A DNA stretch of 19,291 bases from JADJYF01 sp050186725 (GTDB taxonomy: Bacteria > Pseudomonadota > Gammaproteobacteria > Ga0077536): positions 1 to 19,291 of the forward strand of contig JBFWYG010000082.1 in the NCBI GenBank assembly GCA_050186725.1, written 5' to 3'. Both the position numbers and the translations under genes were made by a program. Positions within the stretch are counted from its first letter, which is position 1, and each line of letters starts with the position of its first letter. Shown one piece after another: positions 7,109 through 13,980 of this stretch. Below the pieces are notes generated by a model. It did not search any database. It had not been told where the DNA came from and worked only from the letters and a program-made list of their open reading frames with translations.

Positions 7109-8551
7109 ATGGCCACCGACAATGCCCTGCCGCTCGAGGTGCTGCTGGCGCGCCTGGCCACCGTGGTCGGCGCCGAGCACGCGCGTGAGTTGCCGAAAGG
7201 CGCGCGCTACGGCGCCCTGCTGCCGTCCGGTCTCGCGCGGCGCGCGCGACCGCGCGCGGTGGTGACGCCAGCGAGCGCCGAACAGATCCAGCAGCTGGTC
7301 GGCCAGGTGCCACGCCTCGCGCACGAGATCTGGTGGTCGCCCGATGCCAGCGGCCACGGCGCCCAGGTGGGCGATGGTCGGCGCCCGGCGGTGCTGCTCG
7401 ATCTGAGCCGCCTCGCGCGCATCGTCGAGGTCGATCGCCACGACGGTTGCGCGGTACTCGATGCCGGCGTGAGCCACACCGCGCTCCACGCGCACCTGCG
7501 CGAGCGCGACCTGCCGTTCCGCTGCGAGACGGAAGCGAACGGCGCGAGCGCGGTGCTGGGCACGCTGCTCGAGGAACGCTGGAGCGTCGGGCCGTGGGGC
7601 GAGCGCGAGGCGTTCTACTGCGGCTTCGAAGCCGTGCTCCCGAACGGCACACTGCTGCGCACCGGCATGGGCGCGCTGGCCGGCAGCGACACCTGGGCGC
7701 GCACGCGTTACGCCTACGGCCCCGCGCTCGACGGGCTGTGCGGCCACGGCGGTCTCGGCATCGTCACCCGCTACGGCCTGTGGCTCGCGCCCCGTCCGCG
7801 CCAGCTGCTGCCCTTCGCGGCGCGGCTGGCCGACGATTCCGCGGTCGCGCAGGCAGTGGAGGCGCTACGTCCGCTGCAGCTGACCGGCACGGTGCCGGGG
7901 ACAGTCGGTATCGCGAACGAGCGCGCGGCAGCCGCGCTGGTCGTAGCCGGTGGCGGCAAGGCCGAGGCGTCGTCGGGCTGGCGCCTGTGGGGCGCGCTGG
8001 CCGGCCACGCACAGCGTGTCGCGGCCGCCGCCAACGCGCTTCGAGCCGCGCTGCCGGCGCTGCGGTTCGGCGACGACGCCGAGCCCGCGAACGATCCTGC
8101 CTGGCAGGCGCGACTGCGCCTGCTGGCGGGCGAGCCACTGTTCGACGACCTGGTCGGCGAACGGGTCGCGGCGCTGTGCTTCACGGCCGTGGCGCCGCCA
8201 ACCGCGGCCGATGCTCGCGCGCAGCTCGCACTGGTCGGCAAGCGTCTCGCGCAGGTCGAGCCGCGCGCGGAACTGCGGGTGGGCGCTCGCGCGCTGCTGC
8301 TCGAGGTCACCGTGGAGAGCACCGCCAAGACCTTCGCCACGCGCCGCGCCGCGCTGCAGTCGGCGATGAACGCGCTGGTCGACGCGGGCTACGGCATCAC
8401 GCGCGCCACGCCCCTGCTCGAACGTGCCGTGCGGATGCGCCAGGCGGACGACGACCAGCGCGAACTGGCGCGCCGCCTGCGCGCGGCGCTCGATCCCTAC
8501 GCGCCACGCCGCGCGGCGTCGAGCGGCGCCGCGCGGCGGAGGTCCTCATGA
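7109..8551 (+). CDS. Divergent VAO-family paralogue, probable partner subunit
   Basis: This 480-residue protein follows the upstream oxidase along its length: PAVLLDLSRLARIVEVD (93-109), AVLDAGVSHTALHAHL, VLGTLLEERW, LPNGTLLRTGMGAL and YGPALDGLCGHGGLGIVTRYG (203-223), the last resembling the family motif more closely than the first copy does. Where the FAD-pyrophosphate loop reads GRNLGYGG in copy one, it reads SPDASGHGA (77-85) here. The terminal LAPGKSGLWP signature is gone; the protein ends in ALDPYAPRRAASSG and a basic tail. There is no internal stop or frameshift, so it is probably expressed. Four bases separate it from copy one and its TGA overlaps the next ATG. It may be a non-catalytic or weakly FAD-binding partner, or an enzyme with altered chemistry. 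Confidence 0.82.
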   Translation: MATDNALPLEVLLARLATVVGAEHARELPKGARYGALLPSGLARRARPRAVVTPASAEQIQQLVGQVPRLAHEIWWSPDASGHGAQVGDGRRPAVLLDLSRLARIVEVDRHDGCAVLDAGVSHTALHAHLRERDLPFRCETEANGASAVLGTLLEERWSVGPWGEREAFYCGFEAVLPNGTLLRTGMGALAGSDTWARTRYAYGPALDGLCGHGGLGIVTRYGLWLAPRPRQLLPFAARLADDSAVAQAVEALRPLQLTGTVPGTVGIANERAAAALVVAGGGKAEASSGWRLWGALAGHAQRVAAAANALRAALPALRFGDDAEPANDPAWQARLRLLAGEPLFDDLVGERVAALCFTAVAPPTAADARAQLALVGKRLAQVEPRAELRVGARALLLEVTVESTAKTFATRRAALQSAMNALVDAGYGITRATPLLERAVRMRQADDDQRELARRLRAALDPYAPRRAASSGAARRRSS

Positions 8552-9420
8552 ACGAGCCGCGCGATACGCCGCAGGCCAATGTCGACCGCGCGACCGTCGA
8601 GGGCTTCGGTCGCGAATGGACGAGCTTCGATCAGCGCGCGCTGCCCGAGGCCGAGCTGCAGCGCATCTTCGCCGACTACTTCGCGGTGTTTCCCTTCGAG
8701 ACCTTGCCGCCCGACGCCGTCGGCTTCGATCTCGGCTGCGGCAGCGGCCGCTGGGCGCGGCTCGCGGCCGAGCGGGTCGGTCACCTGCATTGCGTCGATG
8801 CCAGCGCCGCGGCGCTGGACGTGGCGCGCGCCACGCTCGCCGCGCGCGACAACGTCAGCCTGCATCTCGCGCCGGTCGACGCGCTGCCCTTCGCCGATGG
8901 CTCGCTGGACTTCGGCTATTCCCTCGGTGTGCTGCACCATGTGCCGGACACCGCCGCGGGCATCGCGAGCTGCGTCGCGAAGCTCAAGCCGGGCGCGCCC
9001 TTCCTCGTGTACCTCTACTACGCCTTCGATCAGCGGCCCGCCTGGTTCCGCGCGCTGTGGCGCGCGTCCGACCTGCTGCGCCGGCTGCTGTCACGCGCGC
9101 CCTACCCCGTGCGCTACGCGGCCAGCCAGGCGCTCGCCCTCGGCGTGTACTGGCCGCTCGCGCGCGGCGCGGCGTGGCTCGAGCGACGCGGTCTCGCGGT
9201 CGAGGGCCTGCCGCTGAGCGCCTACCGCGACAAGAGCTTCTACACCATGCGCACCGACGCGCTCGACCGTTTCGGCACCCGTCTCGAGCAGCGTTTCACC
9301 CGCGTGCAGATCGCCGCCATGATGACGACGGCCGGCCTCACCGACATCCGCTTCCACGACGGCCCGCCCTACTGGTGCGCGGTCGGACGCAGGCGCAGCG
9401 ACCCGCTCGACCCACCCTAG
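8548..9420 (+). CDS. Class I SAM-dependent methyltransferase
   Basis: The 290-residue product carries the Rossmann-type SAM fold: FDLGCGSGRWARLA (60-73) is the glycine-rich SAM loop, CVDASAAALDVAR provides the acidic residue for the ribose, and DALPFADGSLDFGYSLGVLHHVPD is the motif II/III block of the Methyltransf_11 type. An N-terminal FGREWTSFDQ is common in methyltransferases acting on small molecules or sugars. GGAGG lies 5 bases before ATG 8548, and ATGA overlaps the stop of the preceding gene, so translation is coupled. Longer in-frame extensions upstream are shadows of the VAO paralogue. It is the last gene of the cluster; an oxidised phenolic or carboxylic product is a plausible substrate, but this is inference. 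Confidence 0.9.
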   Translation: MNEPRDTPQANVDRATVEGFGREWTSFDQRALPEAELQRIFADYFAVFPFETLPPDAVGFDLGCGSGRWARLAAERVGHLHCVDASAAALDVARATLAARDNVSLHLAPVDALPFADGSLDFGYSLGVLHHVPDTAAGIASCVAKLKPGAPFLVYLYYAFDQRPAWFRALWRASDLLRRLLSRAPYPVRYAASQALALGVYWPLARGAAWLERRGLAVEGLPLSAYRDKSFYTMRTDALDRFGTRLEQRFTRVQIAAMMTTAGLTDIRFHDGPPYWCAVGRRRSDPLDPP

Positions 9421-9452
9421 ATTCGGGATTATCCGGGGTCGCCCGCGAGCGC

Positions 9453-9458
9453 TATGCT
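9453..9458 (+). promoter_or_regulatory. Possible -10 element (TATGCT) for the second luciferase-like gene
   Basis: TATGCT lies in the 144-base gap between the methyltransferase and the monooxygenase, about 105 bases before ATG 9565. A weak TTATCC lies 18 bases upstream. No terminator is evident after the methyltransferase, so read-through from the operon is also possible. Confidence 0.25.
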
Positions 9459-9564
9459 GCGGTCCATCCGCCGCCCGGCGCCCGTAGCCCGGCGCGGCAG
9501 ACCTCCACATCCCGGCGGACCGCTCGCGCGGCGCCGCCCCTCAACGCCTTTCTGGGAGAACAAC

Positions 9565-10656
9565 ATGCGCATCGGAATGGAACAGGTTTTTCAGAGCTGG
9601 GGTTACACCAACTGCAGCGACGCCCAGGTCTTCGACGAGGAGCTGAAGCTCGCCGTGCAGGCCGATCAGCTCGGCCTGGACGAGGTCTGGGTGGTGGAAC
9701 ACCACTTCGAGGATTACTCCTTCTGCCCCGACAACTTCGTCTACCTGTCACACGTCGCGGCGCTGACCAAGCAGATCAAGCTCGCCACCGGCGCGGTGAT
9801 CGTGCCGTGGAACCTGCAGCCGCTGCGCGTGGCGGAAAAGGCCGCGATGCTCGACCAGCTGTCCGGCGGCCGCGCCATCCTCGGCCTCGGCCGCGGCCTG
9901 TCGCGCCGTGAGTACAGCCAGTTCGGCATCTCGATGGACGAGGCCCGCGGCCGCTTCGACGAGGCCGCGCCGATGATCATCAATGCGCTGGAAACCGGCG
10001 TGATGGAAGAGCATCACGGCAAGTACTTCGATCAGCCGCGCGCGGTGATCCGGCCCCAGCCGAAGTCCTTCAAGGGCCGCATCAAGCAGGTGGCGATGTC
10101 GCCCGACTCGGTCGAGGAAGCGGCGATGCTCGGCGCGCAGATGATGCAGTTCACCTACAAGGCGATCGAGGTGCACAAGCAGGAGATCGACAACTACAAC
10201 GCCGCTTTCCGCAAGCACCATGGCCGCGCCGCGCCGGTGCCGATCATGACCGACATCACCGTGTGCGATACCAATGCCGACCGCGCCGCGGAGAACGCCC
10301 ACAAGTACATCCGCGCCTACCTGCTGTCGGTCATGCATCACTACGAGATGATGGGTGACCACTTCAAGGGCGCGAAGGGTTACGAGGCCTACGGTGACGC
10401 CGCCGAGGCGATGAACAAGATGGGCCTGGACGCGGTCGCCGAGGGCTACGTCGCCGGGCAGGTGTGGGGCACGCCGCAGCAGATGCTGGACGGCTTCGCC
10501 AAGCGTCGCGCCGCTATCGGTGACTTCGACGTGCTGATGATCCCGCGCTTCGCCGGCATGCCGTTCGAAGTCGCCGAGCGCACTCTGAAGACCTTCGCCG
10601 AGAAGGTCGCGCCGGAACTGCGCAGCTGGAACATGGCGGAGACCCAGGCCGCCTGA
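9565..10656 (+). CDS. Luciferase-like flavin-dependent monooxygenase
   Basis: This 363-residue protein belongs to the bacterial luciferase-like superfamily, alkanal monooxygenase alpha type. It shows AVQADQLGLDEVWVVEHHF (residues 30-48; the EHHF motif is typical of the luciferase group), TKQIKLATGAVIVPWNLQPLR, and the flavin-phosphate region LSGGRAILGLGRG. These enzymes use reduced FMN and O2 to oxidise aldehydes, alkanes, terpenoids or other hydrophobic compounds. ATG 9565 is chosen because GGGAGA precedes it by about 5 bases and the family N-terminus starts at MRIGMEQ; an in-frame ATG at 9454 would add an Arg/Pro-rich extension without support. It faces the SnoaL-like gene convergently. It is not a close copy of the luciferase-like gene at 2129. 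Confidence 0.92.
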   Translation: MRIGMEQVFQSWGYTNCSDAQVFDEELKLAVQADQLGLDEVWVVEHHFEDYSFCPDNFVYLSHVAALTKQIKLATGAVIVPWNLQPLRVAEKAAMLDQLSGGRAILGLGRGLSRREYSQFGISMDEARGRFDEAAPMIINALETGVMEEHHGKYFDQPRAVIRPQPKSFKGRIKQVAMSPDSVEEAAMLGAQMMQFTYKAIEVHKQEIDNYNAAFRKHHGRAAPVPIMTDITVCDTNADRAAENAHKYIRAYLLSVMHHYEMMGDHFKGAKGYEAYGDAAEAMNKMGLDAVAEGYVAGQVWGTPQQMLDGFAKRRAAIGDFDVLMIPRFAGMPFEVAERTLKTFAEKVAPELRSWNMAETQAA

Positions 10657-10667
10657 GCCAGGCTTCA

Positions 10668-10695
10668 CGCAGGGCGCGCGCCCGCGTGCCCTGCG
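10668..10695. terminator. GC-rich palindrome between convergent genes
   Basis: CGCAGGGC (10668-10675) and GCCCTGCG (10688-10695) can pair, with a self-complementary GC-rich interior. It lies in the 60-base gap between two convergent genes and has no U-tract, so bidirectional termination is a weak call. Confidence 0.35.
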
Positions 10696-10700
10696 CGATG

Positions 10701-10747
10701 TCCGACGTCGCGCGCCTCAGCGGCGCGTGATGCGCGGCGACGTCGGA
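10701..10747. repeat. Inverted repeat around the SnoaL-like gene stop codon
   Basis: TCCGACGTCG (10701-10710) and CGACGTCGGA (10738-10747) are perfect 10-base complements. CGCGCC (10711-10716) and GGCGCG (10722-10727) can form an inner stem with the stop codon in its loop. Confidence 0.4.
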
Positions 10748-11232
10748 TCGACCGGGTTCGGCAGACGCTCCACCGGGTCGAAGGGCGGATTGGCCCAACC
10801 GTCGGTGCCCGCCGCCGACAGGCGTCGAACCGCGATGCGCCAGCCTTCCGGGGTCAGACGCAAAGTGTCGTGGTAGCGCCCCCACAGATCGATGCGCCGA
10901 CCATCCTCCACGTGCACGTGCCAGGCGTAGACATAGGCCGTGCTGTGGGCGAGCGCGTCCCCCTCGAAGCGCACGTCGATGTTCGACACGTGATGACTGG
11001 TGGCGGTGAACACTGCCAGGGTCTTGGCGAACATGCGCGCCAACTCGTCGCGGCCCACGACCGCGTGGCGCGCGCCGAGTTCGAAGCAGCCGTCCGCGCA
11101 GAACACCCGCGTCACGAGTCCGGCGGGATCGTTGCGATCGACATGATGACTGTAGGCGTGCAAGGTCTCGGCGATGTGCTGGCGCTGGACGAGTTCCCAC
11201 AGCGCGCGCTGATCGGTCTGTACAAGTACCAT
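10717..11232 (-). CDS. SnoaL-like / NTF2-fold protein
   Basis: The 171-residue product matches the SnoaL_4-type NTF2 fold: an N-terminal helix pair (ALWELVQRQHIAETLHAYSHHVDRND), then VTRVFCADGCFEL, TSHHVSNIDVRFEGDALAHSTAYVYAWHV and IDLWGRYHDTLRLTPEGWRIAVRRL. In this group the cone-shaped fold binds small hydrophobic ligands, and relatives act as dehydratases, isomerases or hydroxylating-enzyme subunits; the His-His pairs (HAYSHH, TSHH) could line the pocket. ATG 11232 is preceded by GGGAG at 8 bases. A longer upstream in-frame extension overlaps the next gene and is rejected. The C-terminal tail NPVDPTSPRITRR is probably disordered. It lies 19 bases after the small secreted-protein gene, so the two likely form a transcript. 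Confidence 0.85.
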   Translation of the reverse strand: MVLVQTDQRALWELVQRQHIAETLHAYSHHVDRNDPAGLVTRVFCADGCFELGARHAVVGRDELARMFAKTLAVFTATSHHVSNIDVRFEGDALAHSTAYVYAWHVHVEDGRRIDLWGRYHDTLRLTPEGWRIAVRRLSAAGTDGWANPPFDPVERLPNPVDPTSPRITRR

Positions 11233-11251
11233 GTTGAAGACTCCCGGCGGC

Positions 11252-11503
11252 TCAGTGCGCGCGATCGAAGGCGATGCCGGCCTGCACCGATTCCATCGCC
11301 TTGCCCACCTGGCGCAGGGCCTTGGCGCGGTAACCACCCTTGTCCGCGCTCGCTTGCTCGAGCTCGGCGTAGGCTGCCTTGAGGTGCGCGAGGGCGGACT
11401 GCATGTGCGGCTGATCGGCGGCGGCGCGCTCCACGGCCGCGCCGCACAGCGCGCCGGCCATCAATAGCGCGAGATGGCGCGGCGCATTGCGGAATCGAGA
11501 CAT
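11252..11503 (-). CDS. Small secreted helical protein of a conserved uncharacterised type
   Basis: This 83-residue protein starts with a signal peptide (MSRFRNAPRHLALLMAGAL, ending near ERAAA), leaving about 53 mature residues. The mature part, DQPHMQSALAHLKAAYAELE followed by KGGYRAKALRQVGKAMESVQ, looks like a two-helix hairpin turned at a KGG motif. I recall similar small periplasmic proteins with the KGGHRxxA pattern as uncharacterised in many proteobacteria; this is from memory, not a search. AGGAG precedes ATG 11503 by 9 bases. The gene is divergent from the DUF547 gene with only 58 bases between starts, so their promoters must overlap or be shared, and it is followed closely by the SnoaL-like gene. 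Confidence 0.8.
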   Translation of the reverse strand: MSRFRNAPRHLALLMAGALCGAAVERAAADQPHMQSALAHLKAAYAELEQASADKGGYRAKALRQVGKAMESVQAGIAFDRAH

Positions 11504-11561
11504 GACTTCGTTCTCCTGGCTCGTCGTTGCAATCTGGCGCTCCGCGCGGAGCGCCTGCGCT

Positions 11562-12335
11562 ATGCTGCGCGGGCGGGCGCGGGGACACAAGCCGCGCGCG
11601 GCGCAGCGCGCGCTGCTCCTGCTCGCGCTCACCTGCTCAGGCGGCGCGCGCGCCGAGCTGCCGCCGCTGGATGACTATGCCGGCCTGCTCGCGGACCACG
11701 TAGAGGCGAGCGAGGTCGACGGATTGCGGGTCGCGCTGGTCGACTACCAGGGACTCGCGCAGGACGCGCGTCTCGCGCGCGCCGTGGCCGCCTTCGAAGC
11801 CTTTCCCCTCGCACGCCTGGCGGGTGAGGCCGACGTGCTGGCCTTCTACCTGAACGCCTACAACCTCTTCACCCTGCGCCTGGTCGCCGAGCACCAGCCG
11901 CTCACCGACATTCGCGATCTCGGCCACTGGTGGCACCCGGTGTGGAAACAGACGGTGGGTCGCCTCGGTGGGCGCAAGGTCTCGCTGGACGACATCGAAC
12001 ATGGCGTGCTGCGACCGCGCGGCGAACCGCGCATTCATTTCGCGCTGGTGTGCGCATCGCTGAGCTGCCCGGACCTGCGCCCCGAGCCCTACCGCGCAGC
12101 GACCCTCGATGCGCAGCTCGATGCCCAGGTGCGGGACTTCCTCGCCAATCCGGGCAAAGGGCTGGCGCGCGACGCCGAGCGGGCGCGAGTGTCGCGCATC
12201 TTCGAGTGGTTCGAAGCGGATTTCGCCGCGACGGGCGGCGTGAGAGCGTTCATCGCGCGCTACGTGCCGCTGCCGGCGACGCTGGCGCTGCAAGCCGACC
12301 TGCCCTACAACTGGCGCTTGAACGGCCGGCGCTGA
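11562..12335 (+). CDS. DUF547-domain secreted protein
   Basis: The 257-residue product has a signal peptide (hydrophobic core LLLLALTCSGGARA, cleavage near residue 31) followed by a DUF547 domain. Diagnostic segments are VLAFYLNAYNLFTL (92-105), DDIEHGVLRP (143-152) and RIHFALVCASLSCPDLRPEPY (157-177), where the conserved cysteines and Ser/His residues suggest a protease- or transglutaminase-like fold; its activity has not been established. ATG 11562 places the signal peptide correctly and has GGAG about 10 bases upstream. Its ATG lies inside TATGCT, which also looks like a -10 box, but no alternative in-frame start exists downstream before the signal core. It converges on the PilZ gene with an 18-base gap. 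Confidence 0.88.
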   Translation: MLRGRARGHKPRAAQRALLLLALTCSGGARAELPPLDDYAGLLADHVEASEVDGLRVALVDYQGLAQDARLARAVAAFEAFPLARLAGEADVLAFYLNAYNLFTLRLVAEHQPLTDIRDLGHWWHPVWKQTVGRLGGRKVSLDDIEHGVLRPRGEPRIHFALVCASLSCPDLRPEPYRAATLDAQLDAQVRDFLANPGKGLARDAERARVSRIFEWFEADFAATGGVRAFIARYVPLPATLALQADLPYNWRLNGRR

Positions 12336-12336
12336 G

Positions 12337-12352
12337 CGCGCGGCGCCGCGCG
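12337..12352. terminator. 16-nt perfect palindrome between convergent genes
   Basis: CGCGCGGCGCCGCGCG is its own reverse complement and fills most of the gap between the DUF547 and PilZ genes. It could fold on either strand, but there is no U-tract. Palindromes this GC-rich also arise by chance in such DNA. Confidence 0.3.
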
Positions 12353-12354
12353 GC

Positions 12355-13359
12355 TCACGGCGCCTCTTCGCTCTCGATCTCGACCGGCCGCAGGGCGGCG
12401 AGCTGATGCAGCACCGCGGACACGCGCTCGCGCAGTTCGTTGTCGGGGTGCTCGAACTTGAGGCCGACGCGATACATGTCCATGCCGCACTCGGTCACCA
12501 GCGTCTGGTGCACGACCCGCGCGCGCAGGCTCAGGCTGTGATGGGTATCGGCGCCGCTCAGGGTCACGAGCAGCGACTGGTCGATCTCGAGCGGGTCGGG
12601 CACGGTCAGCATCACGCCGCTGGCCGAGATGTCCTCCAGCACCGCGGAGAACTCACCGTAGTCGCCGTACTCGATTTCCAGACGCTGCACGATGCGCGCC
12701 TCGCCACGCCGCTGTTCGGAGTCGGGCGTGGCGATCAGGATGTCGAGCACCTTTTCGAGCCGCGCCTCGTCGGCCGCGGTCATGCTGTCGAAGCGCAGGC
12801 CGTACTCGGTGGCGTCGTTCACGGTGGTGGAGCGCAGCACCGTGGCGAGGGTCTCGATCTGCTCGCCCTTGCCGATGGGCAGCATCAGCCGCACACGTTC
12901 ACCGGCGTGGAGTTGGAGCGCGGCGCAGCGCACCGAGGCGCCACCCCAGGAGATGTTGCGCAGGTTACCCTTGCAGGTCGGCGAACCGTCGGGGCGACCG
13001 AGCTGCACGGCCGCGTTGACGCTGACGCGCAGCTGGCGGCGCTGCTCGCGCAGCGTGAAGGCCGCGTCGGCCACCGGGGCGACGGGCGGCACGGGCGCGG
13101 AATGGGAGGGAGCGGCGGCCTGTCGCGCCTGCTCGCGCACCAGGTGCAAGGCCTCGCGCAGGCTGGAGCGCGCTTCTTCGCGCAGCTGCACGCCGTGGGC
13201 GCTGGTGGTGGCACTGGTCAGAGGGATGACCCCGAACTTCATGCGGTGCTGGGCGATTCCGAGCGCCAGGACGTGGGCGATGGCGGCCAGTTCCTCGGGC
13301 GAGAGCGCCGCGAAGCTGCTGTCCGCTTCTGGATGTAGGGCCGCCACGGTGGCTGACAT
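12355..13359 (-). CDS. Protein with two PilZ domains, probable c-di-GMP receptor
   Basis: The 334-residue protein has a helical N-terminal third, then two PilZ-like domains. In the first (about 104-210), R107-x3-R111 (RRQLR) and N135-I-S-W-G-G140 match the c-di-GMP-binding RxxxR and (D/N)xSxxG motifs. In the second (about 217-325), RGEAR (218-222) and DISASG (243-248) are also present although the flanking sequence is divergent. Proteins of this kind bind cyclic di-GMP in the cytoplasm and affect motility, exopolysaccharide or adhesion. ATG 13359 has AGGAG 9 bases upstream. A FliA-like sequence lies further upstream, consistent with but not proof of a motility role. No partner is encoded nearby. 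Confidence 0.9.
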   Translation of the reverse strand: MSATVAALHPEADSSFAALSPEELAAIAHVLALGIAQHRMKFGVIPLTSATTSAHGVQLREEARSSLREALHLVREQARQAAAPSHSAPVPPVAPVADAAFTLREQRRQLRVSVNAAVQLGRPDGSPTCKGNLRNISWGGASVRCAALQLHAGERVRLMLPIGKGEQIETLATVLRSTTVNDATEYGLRFDSMTAADEARLEKVLDILIATPDSEQRRGEARIVQRLEIEYGDYGEFSAVLEDISASGVMLTVPDPLEIDQSLLVTLSGADTHHSLSLRARVVHQTLVTECGMDMYRVGLKFEHPDNELRERVSAVLHQLAALRPVEIESEEAP

Positions 13360-13404
13360 GACCGGGTTCTCCTGGGCGAGACGCCCACGGGTGAAGACTC
13401 GGCT

Positions 13405-13434
13405 CTATAGCGGCGCAGAGCGTCGTCGGCTTGA
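13405..13434 (-). promoter_or_regulatory. Weak FliA (sigma-28)-like promoter candidate before the PilZ gene
   Basis: On the minus strand TCAAG (13434-13430) is followed by GCCGCTATAG (13414-13405). Known FliA promoters have a TAAAG/TCAAG-type -35 and GCCGATAA. The spacing is about one base longer than usual and two of eight -10 positions differ. TATAGA within it could instead be a sigma-70 -10. Confidence 0.2.
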
Positions 13435-13446
13435 CCGCGCGAGCGC

Positions 13447-13872
13447 TCAGACCACCACTTCGCCCGGCAGGGTGCGGGCCACTAAGACGCCCAGCAGCCC
13501 CCCCAGCACCACCGCGACGAACTCCGGCACGGCGGCCAGCTGTCCGATCATGGAGACCGAGACGCCCACGCCGATCACGAACAGCAGGAGCGCCACGCGC
13601 AGACGATAGGCGGGCGCCACGTAGGCCGAGCCCAGCACCACCAGCAGGGCGGCCAGGCCGGCGCAGCAGACCGCGATGGCCCGTTCCGCGGGCCGCGACC
13701 AGTCGGCGGTGCAGTAGTCGCCGAGCAGCGAGGTCTGGGGGCAGAAGCGCAGCAGCAGGGCGTTCAGCGCCATGGCCAGGGCGAGTGTCGCGTACCACAG
13801 CACCAGCGCGACCGGCACGATGGCCGCCCAGCGCAGTGCGACGCGGCGTTTGCGGCGCGATTCTTCATCCAT
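13447..13872 (-). CDS. Small integral membrane protein, probably four segments
   Basis: The 141-residue product starts with a basic cytoplasmic stretch (MDEESRRKRR) and has about four hydrophobic segments: residues 13-38, 64-87, 91-110 and 116-136. Between the first two is a polar loop with cysteines (FCPQTSLLGDYCTADW), probably periplasmic and possibly disulphide-bonded. No known family is recognised. ATG 13872 lacks a strong Shine-Dalgarno, but the basic start before the first segment fits. It lies between the phage-type conserved gene upstream and the PilZ gene downstream, all on the minus strand, with gaps of about 90-110 bases, so co-transcription is possible but not obvious. Confidence 0.75.
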   Translation of the reverse strand: MDEESRRKRRVALRWAAIVPVALVLWYATLALAMALNALLLRFCPQTSLLGDYCTADWSRPAERAIAVCCAGLAALLVVLGSAYVAPAYRLRVALLLFVIGVGVSVSMIGQLAAVPEFVAVVLGGLLGVLVARTLPGEVVV

Positions 13873-13980
13873 GGCGGCGGGGCTCGAGCGCGGCCCGGGG
13901 GTCGGGCAGGGAAGGGAACAGCAGGTTCGAATCGTACATTTGGACAGCAGGCGCTTCGGCGCGTCTATCGCGCGGGGCGC

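Noticed and set aside
5317..7161. Long minus-strand open frame opposite the first VAO-type gene
   Set aside because: The plus-strand protein has clear family motifs; the minus-strand translation is low-complexity and Arg/Ala-rich.
7109..8551. Second VAO-type gene as a pseudogene
   Set aside because: Motifs are lost, but the frame is intact over 480 codons and tightly coupled on both sides, which argues for a functional divergent protein.
9454..9564. N-terminal extension of the luciferase-like protein from ATG 9454
   Set aside because: The extension is Arg/Pro-rich without family similarity, while ATG 9565 has a good Shine-Dalgarno and the conserved N-terminus.
13924..13933. tRNA-like T-loop (GGTTCGAATC)
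   Set aside because: The flanking bases do not form a T stem, and no acceptor, D or anticodon arms can be drawn around it.
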